From: Glandiceps talaboti
Taxonomy: Eukaryota > Hemichordata > Enteropneusta > Spengelidae
DNA: 62,000 nt
Reading direction: 5' to 3'
NCBI RefSeq assembly: GCF_964340395.1
Contig: NC_135565.1
Location: 11,421,742-11,483,741, forward strand
The number at the start of each line of letters is the position of its first letter. The stretch's first letter is position 1. The notes beneath the pieces were generated by a model. It saw only the letters and a program-made list of their open reading frames with translations. It was not told the DNA's origin and ran no database searches. Of this stretch, positions 54,001 through 62,000 are shown piece by piece. A program made the translations under genes and the position numbers.

Positions 54001-55439
54001 ACAGGGCCGTAGCCTGACCAAATTGCCAAGGAGGGGGGCGGGGGGGGGGGGGCAGAACTTTGTCTTGGTGCAATCATGCATTTAAAATTTAGAAAAGTGC
54101 TAATTTACATACATTTGCATGTAATTTACATAATATATATTTTAGCATACGCAATTAAATATCATATGTAAGGTCAGAAAAAATAAAAAATTCTTGTCAA
54201 CGGGTAACCTAACCCATCACATTGGGTAAGTAGGTCGATTTCATTTTTTCACAATGCTTGACAAGGATAAAACAAACCATATATAGTGACAGCAAAATAT
54301 TTCATGTCGAGTTTAGATAGAACTTATTCAGTCATCTTGATACTATCTCATGCAATTTGTCTGCATAGCTACAGTTAGGAAATGTACACAATTTACGGTT
54401 AAACAAAAAATGTTAAGCCCCGCCAATTGAAACTCAAGCATTATTTTAGCCACCCCTTCTCAGGCTTCTGTCACCTACACTACAGTGGAGATATAAAATC
54501 ATATGGTACAATGATGCATTGGAAGGAGACAACTCCAAAGGTGAAAAAATTGAAAATAAGACAGTGTAGGAGGCCATTTAGAGGCATAAAATATCAAACC
54601 ATAGACATAATAAAATACCAGAATTCAAACAATTATGCTATGTATTACATATTATCTGGAAGTATATTTTGTTGTGGCAAAGCTGAAAGATACACTGTGT
54701 GAAATGGCCCAGAATACACAGTGTATTGTGGTTTATACTGTTATGGATACTGGTAGTATCCAGTAGAATTCTACACAATACATAATGGAGACTACCAGAA
54801 TCCATGTAGAATAAAGACACTGTATAACACTGGAGATGGAACATCAGAATACAGTGACAGAATCCAGCCAACAGGATTCGAATGTATTCCAGCAGAATCC
54901 AATGTGGAATACACTACTGGATACTGTGTATCTACACAGGATATGAATTTGGTTCTAGTAGTGGATACCTCTCAAATATGTTGGAATTAAGTAGAATTCA
55001 TAATGCTGGAGACTACATATGGTAGTGAATTCTACATGCTTCCAGTAGCAGTTGGGCTTTTCAGGGTTTACAGGGAATTTTGATATATCAGCTTTTTCCA
55101 ATACTTGGTTATACAGCTCTGGATTTTTACAATAGTTTGTTCATCAAGTGCAACTATTAAACTGATCAGGGTTCACCAAAAGGCTTGTGTGTCATACACA
55201 TTTTGCTTTCCCAAGAACAATTTAGATAGATAACAAACAACCTTTCCACAGAACAACCATTACCAATATACTGTTGCTGAGTGTTCTCTCACAATCATCC
55301 AACAATTCATTGCCTTTACAGACTTAACACACAAAAGAATAAAATTCACATGGTTTTTATTTTCATAATAAAAAATAAATAGATAAAAATTACAAGTACT
55401 TTTTAAAGAATTAAAGATTTTTTTTACAGAAAAGATGCA
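54001..55439. other. Non-coding stretch with degenerate internal repetition
   Basis: A poly-G tract near 54031-54051 follows GGGCCGTAGCCTG; the inverse (CAGGCTACGG after a poly-C run) occurs near 58446-58469, so both may be ends of one repeat family. From about 54680 to 55045, phrases such as AGAATCCA, GGAGACTAC and CCAGTAGAATTC recur irregularly, suggesting an old decayed minisatellite. No gene recognised. Confidence 0.45.
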
Positions 55440-56010
55440 TAATTTGGCCCTAATCGAAAACTCAAACAATGCTCGGAGATGGCAGCCAAGGTTGTTAAAA
55501 AATCTCAATCTCGTCTGAAGTTTTTATATCGCAATAAGAAATTCTTAGTTAAAAATTATCGGACAACTACTCGCCAATTGTCTAGTTCAATGTCATTGTG
55601 ATTATGTCAGTTCATATTGGTATAGTGCATTAAATATGAAAAGCAAACAAAAACTTCAAAATTCTCAAAATAAGGTTATAAGGTTTGTCCTGCATATGCC
55701 ACCATGGACTCATTGAACCGGTCCATTACAAAAAATTGGGATGGCTACCCGTCAGCCACAGGCTTTCATATATTAAACTCAACCATGTACATAGAGTTAG
55801 AACAGTACTGGCCCCGAAGTATTTATCTGATCCATTTGTTTATAATAATGTTCATAGAACTAGATCCGGTCCCTATTCTATTTTTATACCAGGCAGGGCT
55901 AGGTTTTATCAGAATAGTTTTGCTTACAGTGCAAGTGTTGAATGGAACAGAGTGCCAAATACTATTCAGAGCATAACTTCAAATGCTCTTTTTTAAAAAT
56001 GGTTAAAGGG
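55440..56010 (+). pseudogene. Non-LTR retrotransposon reverse transcriptase C-terminus, broken
   Basis: Plus-strand reading gives MAAKVVKKSQSRLKFLYRNK (about 55480-55540), then after a frame change YVSSYWYSALNMKSKQKLQN and NKVIRFVLHM (about 55600-55695), then after another change HYKKLGWLPVSHRLSYIKLN (about 55722-55785), ending near SVEWNRVPNTIQSITS. This order is the region downstream of the catalytic palm in CR1/L2-type LINEs. The YADD box is absent, so this is a 5'-truncated, frameshifted relic of a different copy or family from that at 28.7-29.45 kb. Confidence 0.85.
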
Positions 56011-56417
56011 ATATTTTTATGATTTAATGGACCGTATTGTAATGGATGACTTTGTGTTTTACTGATTGTTTTTTATGTGGGACCACAGTGGAAATAAGTT
56101 TTTAACTTTTCTGTGTTATCCCAGCACGATTTTGTTGTTGTTTTTTGTCTTGTAAATGTTTCCTGTACACTATGTTTTGAAGAAGATTGAAATACAACAA
56201 GTTGACAGATGGAAGACATACGATGAAAGAAAATCCACCTAACCACACTGTACAATATCTTACCCACAATCATAACTTCATCACTGACCCATATTTGTGA
56301 ACATTTTAAGCAAGGTTATTAAGCTTAGGAATAAAAAATAAAGTTATAAATTTGGCTCTACACAATGTCTCTTCAATCCTTCAATTCTACTACTAGTAGT
56401 ATTATAACAATGTCTGT
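56011..56417. other. Non-coding stretch
   Basis: No exon seen. If the exon at 56418-56708 is real this is its 3' UTR; no clear minus-strand AATAAA was found. Confidence 0.4.
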
Positions 56418-56708
56418 TTAATCCTCTACTACTACTAGGCGGGGGGGATGTGTTCCTTCCAACGTCCTTGGACATGGTCCCTTGCAACTTCTTTTCAGTA
56501 TTTGGATTTTGGATTTTGGTTTTAATGTGAGTCTTGTATCGAGTGTCTTAATCAATTCATTAAATTTGTCCGTCCGCCAAGTTGGTGAATATATGGGAAT
56601 GGCACCATCTGTCTCCTCCTCTTCATCGGACATCATGTCTGCCACTACACCCTTCCAAAAGATCCTTTCCTCTTCCCCATTTAAAACACTTTGTCTCTTT
56701 AACATCAT
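56418..56708 (-). CDS. Possible terminal exon, C14orf93-like protein
   Basis: The minus-strand frame is open for 96 codons to a stop. It is preceded by a good acceptor (CTCTTTATTGCAG, AG at 56709-56710), so it is likely a last exon beginning MMLKRQSVLNGEEERIFW. It contains an acidic block MMSDEEEETDG and then SPTWRTDKFNELIKTLDTRL and a basic Cys-containing tail. The order 'MMSxEE...PxxWRSxxFNxLIxxLD...KR' is what I recall for the C-terminus of C14orf93-like proteins, common in invertebrate genomes and of unclear function. No upstream exon was recognised in the window, so it may be part of a longer gene or an isolated relic. Family assignment is from memory and tentative. Confidence 0.45.
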   Translation of the reverse strand: MMLKRQSVLNGEEERIFWKGVVADMMSDEEEETDGAIPIYSPTWRTDKFNELIKTLDTRLTLKPKSKIQILKRSCKGPCPRTLEGTHPPRLVVVED

Positions 56709-58539
56709 CTGCAATAAAGAGAAAGATTAGCTTAAAACTGAGAAACACATAATGAGTGTGCACCAAAGAAAGACTAAACAGAAATAAATGTTGTATGTAG
56801 GCAGATTTGTTTCATAAATATTAGAGTAAAACTCTTCCTTATGGCTTGACACTTGTACAAAAGCAACTTGTGACTATGTGACACATAAATGCATACACAC
56901 ACACACAATGGTGACAATCATCTGATAGTTACAGTTATGTTTTGTTGTGAGCCTTCACATCTACATAGATATTTACAGGGGAATGTTATAGTTGTATGTT
57001 TTGTTGTGAGCCTTCACATCTACATAGATATTTACAGGGGAATGTTATAGTTGTATGTTTTGTTGTGAGCCTTCACATCTACATAGATATTTACACGGGA
57101 ACGTTATAGTTATTATGCGGATGTGCACATGGTAAATGACTTCTCCTGAAGTTTAATTTGGTTCCAAAAAATCCCGAATAAAGAGCAAAACTTTCAGACT
57201 TTTGATGCCCCAATGGTCGTAAACTTTTGTTCAATTCTTTTTAGTGCACATTGGATATTTAATCTCAATTCATGCTTGTATGCAACATCAGAGCCAAGTA
57301 AACCACTGTATAAGATATATAATTTGGAATAGACTCAAATGTATATTGTTACATGTACTATTCAGAAAATATAAAGAAATATCCTTAATTTTGAAAAAAA
57401 AATGTGAATCCCGCATGAGGATATATTGCCCATCACCAGAAAAACATATATGGGTAGGTTGAACAGCTTTTTCATTTTTTCTGGCCTAATGTCGTATCTT
57501 TCAAAGTAGTTGCCTAAAAGATGTCACATTCAAAGTAAAAAAAATGAATGGTGCTTTCTCAAATAAGTAAAACAACAAAATAATCATTTTCTTTACCAAA
57601 CTCCCAAAACTGTTATGGCCTCGTTTATGTTGGAACCCAAGGTGAACTCAGTGAATTCTCCTTGTCATTATCATTATAATGGAAATTGAAGTTTGGATTT
57701 TGATGTCGAAGGTACAGCTCTGTTTACAAATTCAGGGCCATTCTTTCCATAGCAAATTGTCGCTTCAAAATGAATTGTGGAATAACGCTAGTGTCAGTGT
57801 GCAATGAGACAACATTTTCACCAAAGACAACGTCGAACACAATTATTGAAAGAAATATCTTCAAATAGTGGATCTTAAACTACGTACCTAGTTTAATAGT
57901 TTTTCAGGGCCACCAAATATTCCAAAAAGAGATCTGCCGTTTTATCAGCATGAAATTGTTTTAATATAAGGAACAAGATGTAAATGAGATCGAGCGCATC
58001 TTCAGAGTCACGAGTCACTGCATGCAGCATAGCAGGCAACCTCACGTTGAACGACCTTTTCCGTCTTTTTTTTGAGTTTCACTCGCGCTGACATTATAAT
58101 TGCGACTTGGTATCTTCAAATGAAGGAGACTTTCAAGACTACTGTTACTCGTAGAAAATGCATGTGCATGTGCGCACTTCTTTTGTACTTTCCAGCCCAA
58201 ATTTTATTTTAATTTGCTGCAAAATGTTACAATTTTTAACTGGACACATTTTAATTCAAAAGTTAAGCCAGCGTACAATAGCGATATAAGATACATATTA
58301 GCCATGAGTCGGTGTACAGTCACTTTAGTGAACTATCCATTGAAATCGGGCATGCTAGGAATCGTCACGTAAATAACGATTTTAATAACATCGCTATGTA
58401 TTCAAAAAGTAGCTTTTTTTCTTTCTTTTTTCCAAAATCCCGTTGCCCCCCCCCCCCCGCAGGCTACGGTCATCCCTTGCAGTACAGTATATAATATACA
58501 TTATGCGTCTTCTGTAACTTGTAAGTGTTGTTGCTAATG
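56709..58539. other. Non-coding stretch, possibly intron of the minus-strand gene
   Basis: No exon recognised on the minus strand. Contains a three-copy 59-bp tandem repeat (56936-57112) and a poly-C run near 58446. Confidence 0.4.
56936..57112. repeat. 59-bp tandem repeat, three units
   Basis: Three head-to-tail units begin at 56936, 56995 and 57054 (TATGTTTTGTTGTGAGCCTT). The first two are identical over nearly their whole length; the third differs at a few bases (ACACGGGAACG). A recent duplication. Confidence 0.95.
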
Positions 58540-59082
58540 TTAGCAATAGGCAATAGCAAGACGTTGTTGCATAGTGTCGACACCGACAAATTTACATTCA
58601 AACATTCCAATGCTGAAACTATTTAAATCATCAATCACTGCTCCTTTTGAGTCATTTTGTAAATTTGTGTAACATCCATGCCTAAAACCTGTGTTTATGA
58701 CATAATTGAAGCTTGTAATTTGTCCCCGATGATACAACTGATTTAAAGCTAAAAGCTGGTCAAGAATGCAGTGTGACTTTTACCAATTTTAAGCATAATT
58801 TTGAAAGTGATAGAAATATTCTGAGCTATCATACATTGCAGCAAAATGTACCGCGCGACGGCATTAATTTCGAGCCCTGTCCCTCATCAAACCTCAACGA
58901 TTTCAGCCATGAAAGACACATGCTGCTCCGACGTAACAAAGGGGATGGGGTGGGGTAGACGACAGTGTTCTGCCAAGGTTTCCAACAAGTGGGGACAAAG
59001 GCCCCTTGGTTGCAAAAAGTGGGGTCATTTGACAGGGAGTGGGGTCATTTATTATTGTATATGAAATATTCATATATATTAC
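58540..59082. other. Non-coding stretch, two facing open frames
   Basis: Frames at 58540-58737 (minus) and 58773-58958 (plus) have ordinary composition but no domain I recognise; either could be a decayed exon. A short local repeat (GTGGGGTCATTT twice) lies at about 59021-59050. Confidence 0.4.
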
Positions 59083-59114
59083 CTCAGACCACTATAGAGA
59101 TACTGTGGTTTGAG
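59083..59114. repeat. CTCAGACCAC hairpin, site 4
   Basis: CTCAGACCAC (59083-59092) pairs with GTGGTTTGAG (59105-59114) with one mismatch. Confidence 0.65.
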
Positions 59115-61048
59115 ATATTCCATTACACATAGACTATTACCTAACTACATAAAAAATGCCATTCACAATAACACTTCCCAGTAAGCTATTTTTTGAAAAT
59201 TGTGTACTACACATTACACCTTAGAAAAAGAAGGCAATTAAGATTATGTAATTTTAAGTCATTTCTACAGAGTATATTATATATTGTTTAGAAAGATTGG
59301 ACAGCCAGGTAGTCACAATTTTTAATCTGAATATCAATGAATAGTAGTGCTCAAATTGATAATTCCTTTTTTTCAGACAAGGACAAAGAACAACTTCAAA
59401 ATAAGTCACAGCGAACATATGATTGAATAAAAACTTTGAGAAATCCTAATCTTGTAACCACTTGTTTCATTTTTAGAACTGTTAGTACACTGCTGTGTTT
59501 ATCATTCCCTCTTCAAATCCATGACGAGGTTAAGAAAAAACAACATTTTGAAGAAAAAAAATCCCTGACTTTAAAAGTACCAAATGTGAACGAAAAACCT
59601 ACAAATAATACAAACAAACTTTGAAGTAATTTTTTTTTTTAAATTAATTATCGTTACTGGCTGTACCGTAACACGATTTTGTCCTGCTATATCAAATGAC
59701 AGCATTAGTTACATACCGTAAACTTGATACGGATAGCTGACATTAATTAGGTGTCCTTGAAAAGAACTTGATCTTGAACTAAAACTATCAACAACATCAA
59801 AGTTAGGATGCTTTGTAAATACCACGGTACTTATTTTCTGATTTGCACCACCAGTTCATTCTTCATGTCTGACCGGGCGCACATGCATCGACCGTCTAGT
59901 GGCCATGCCAATAATCACGCATTGATTCAGTCAGTGCCCAACATTCACATGTGTCACTGTCAACATCATGCAACACGATCCCCTAACACAGCTTTTTCGG
60001 AATCAAAATACACATGTACTCATTTTGTTTCCATTAATCTAATCCATCAACAAATGAAAATCACAACCTGTCCCATAAATTTGGTTTACTAAGGCTTCAG
60101 AGCTGTGGCAGATAGATGTTCCGATTTCCGGTAGCATGTTCAGTGTTTAGCACACGTCAGTGAGTAGGTCAGAGGTCACGACAGTGACGGTAGACAAAAC
60201 ATGTGACGAGAGACGTCCATTTCGATGTCTCATCTACCCCCTCTAATGTTTCAATTTGTAGATTAAGGTTATTAAAGTTGATCTTTTTGTGGCCATTTTT
60301 TATGTTAACAATAGAACTGTCCGTTGTCACTGTATCTTATATGATGTCAACAAAACTTTCCCTCAGGGAGTCTGAGTATACTTCTTGTGGGATTGACGTC
60401 AGGGCCTGGCCCTGGACTTAGATAAGTTTGATGTCTGCCGTAAACTGAATGCGCGAAAGCGACGCAAGGTGGGAAAATTATTGCGTCATTTGTAGGGGGC
60501 CAATGTCGCAAGGTCGCGGCCTCGGCAGAACACTGGTCTATAAGACGCCAAGAGGGACGTTTGATGTTCGTTTGAACCTTACAATCTTGCTGAACTCAGG
60601 GGTCGGTCGGAAATAAAAAAAAAGTTGTTTTTTTCTGACGTCGGATCTGCAAATTAGGGTCGGTCGGAGATGAGAAACAGAAAAATAAAAAGGGCGGGAA
60701 AAAGGGCCACCCTTAGTGGTCTGAGCTGGTGTGGAGCGCGTCTCTTCCACCGTGTCTGAATGTCAATCAGACACCTGACTAAACGGCTTGTTTACGTAAA
60801 TCCGAGATTTTCTATTGTGTAAAAGTTAGGATTATTGCCGATTAGCACACTTTTCCAAGTTGTCAGCATATCGTCCGGTACACTTTTAGAGTAATCTTAT
60901 TTACTGGTCAAACCACGGAACTATAACGTTATAATTCCATGGTCAAACATTGCAAACTTCAATGGCATATCTTTCGTTTGCGTTTCCTCATTGGCTACTG
61001 ATAACGTTTATAATCTGTCAATCACTGGTTAAGACTATACTAAGGCAC
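59115..61048. other. Non-coding stretch
   Basis: No gene recognised. A half-site AGTGGTCTGAG lies at 60715-60725. GGTCGGTCGG occurs twice (about 60601 and 60659), marking a small local duplication. Confidence 0.45.
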
Positions 61049-61065
61049 ATACATACATACATACA

Positions 61066-61099
<34 letters not shown>

Positions 61100-61196
61100 C
61101 ATACATACATACATACATACATACATACACACACACATACATACATACATACATACATACATACATACATACATACATACATACATACATACATAC
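61049..61196. repeat. (ATAC)n microsatellite
   Basis: ATAC units with ATATAC and ACACAC interruptions. Confidence 0.97.
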
Positions 61197-61913
61197 AAAT
61201 ATTTAGCTTGGATTCGGCGGTCATATCTGTTGTTAAATTTCACAATATGCATCATAACTTTGAATATGTAATACTTAGTGACTTCATTCAAGTGTCCACA
61301 CCAATAATATTGAATAGGAGGTTTCTTTTAAGACCTCGACCTTTGATCTTGAAAGTCTTCAAGTAGCTAAATATTGTTTATATTCATAGCTTTTCGATCA
61401 AACATTTGAAGTGATAATATTTTAATCAAGATTTTGGTTTGACCATGTTAGGCATATGTAAGTTACTTTATTTCATGTCTTTGACCTATATGTAAAGCGG
61501 TGGCACTATAATCTTTGTGATAAAAGGCAACTTTTACCTGTTATCTCCTAACGTTTTAATATCTATGGACACCATTCAAGTGTCTACCCTCGCATTGTCA
61601 ATGATTAGCTTTCTAATGAGACCTTGGCCTTTGACCTTGACAAATATTTCCAATAAGGTGAGGAGAGAGAAAGGGTTACATTTCAGATTCTATCTGTACA
61701 CTTAATACGGTCAAATATTATTGCTAATGATACCGAAAACCCAACACTATACACTTGTGAAAACCCAACACTAACACTTGTTTGCATCCCTGGAAAGTCC
61801 AACAAAGCATTTCAATGTTGAAATTTCCAAAACGCTAATCATCTTAAACAATACAACACACAACTTCGGGCTATGTCTTCAACTTGAGATTTGTTTTACT
61901 CGTTATTGCACTC
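61197..61913. repeat. Two diverged direct repeats of about 100 bp
   Basis: CATTCAAGTGTCCACACC (about 61283) and CCATTCAAGTGTCTACCC (about 61571) are each followed by matching sequence through AAGACCTCGACCTTTGATCT (about 61331) and GAGACCTTGGCCTTTGACCT (about 61618). They are old copies of one repeat about 288 bp apart. No gene seen. Confidence 0.65.
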
Positions 61914-61981
61914 CTACATACATACATACATACATACATACATACATACATACATACATACATACATACATACATACATAC
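61914..61981. repeat. (ATAC)n microsatellite
   Basis: About 17 ATAC units near the window end. Confidence 0.97.
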
Positions 61982-62000
61982 AGGCATCGATTTTGAATAT

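Noticed and set aside
58540-58958. Facing 60-65 codon frames as exons of a gene
   Set aside because: No domain, no convincing splice pairs and no continuation found.

Overview
This is AT-rich metazoan nuclear DNA. Coding exons are sparse, are joined by GT-AG introns, and sit among long microsatellites, minisatellites, short inverted-repeat elements, tRNA-derived SINE-like sequences and decayed non-LTR retrotransposon pieces. The homeobox gene, the peptide GPCR and the repeat types suggest an invertebrate bilaterian. A marine invertebrate deuterostome such as a hemichordate or lancelet, or a lophotrochozoan, would fit; I cannot name the species.

Only two genes are well supported. The first is an uninterrupted class A peptide GPCR on the plus strand (9666-11021, 451 aa), closest by motif to the vasopressin/oxytocin, neuropeptide S and CCAP receptor group. 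The second is a five-exon paired-like homeobox gene on the plus strand (33187-47336, 453 aa). It has an N-terminal octapeptide, a Q50 homeodomain split at the 46/47 intron and a C-terminal OAR motif, and looks like an Isx (intestine-specific homeobox) orthologue. Its splice phases agree at all four junctions, and intron 1 is 10.85 kb. A third, weaker call is a last coding exon on the minus strand (56418-56708) that resembles the C-terminus of C14orf93-like proteins.

Layout: 1-9.6 kb is non-coding with compound microsatellites and one copy of an inverted-repeat element. 9.67-11.02 kb is the GPCR. 11-33 kb is non-coding, with many 2-5 bp microsatellites, a 49-bp minisatellite (15.7-16.5 kb), a perfect 73-bp-arm palindrome between two AT tracts (14.3 kb), tRNA-like SINE pieces (22.6 and 23.2 kb) and a broken reverse transcriptase (28.7-29.45 kb, minus). 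33.2-47.3 kb is the Isx-like gene, whose first intron carries two composite tandem-repeat/inverted-repeat elements. A 21-bp array of about 52 units follows its stop codon (47.6-48.7 kb). 49-62 kb holds further repeats, a second broken reverse transcriptase (55.4-56.0 kb, plus) and the possible C14orf93-like exon.

The genes do not form a pathway or cluster. I found no CRISPR array, operon, prokaryotic defence system or clear novel gene system. The most unusual content is structural: inverted-repeat families present two or more times, tandem arrays fused to inverted-repeat ends, and a hairpin motif (CTCAGACCAC / GTGGTCTGAG) found at five places. No similarity search was possible; family names rest on motif recognition.
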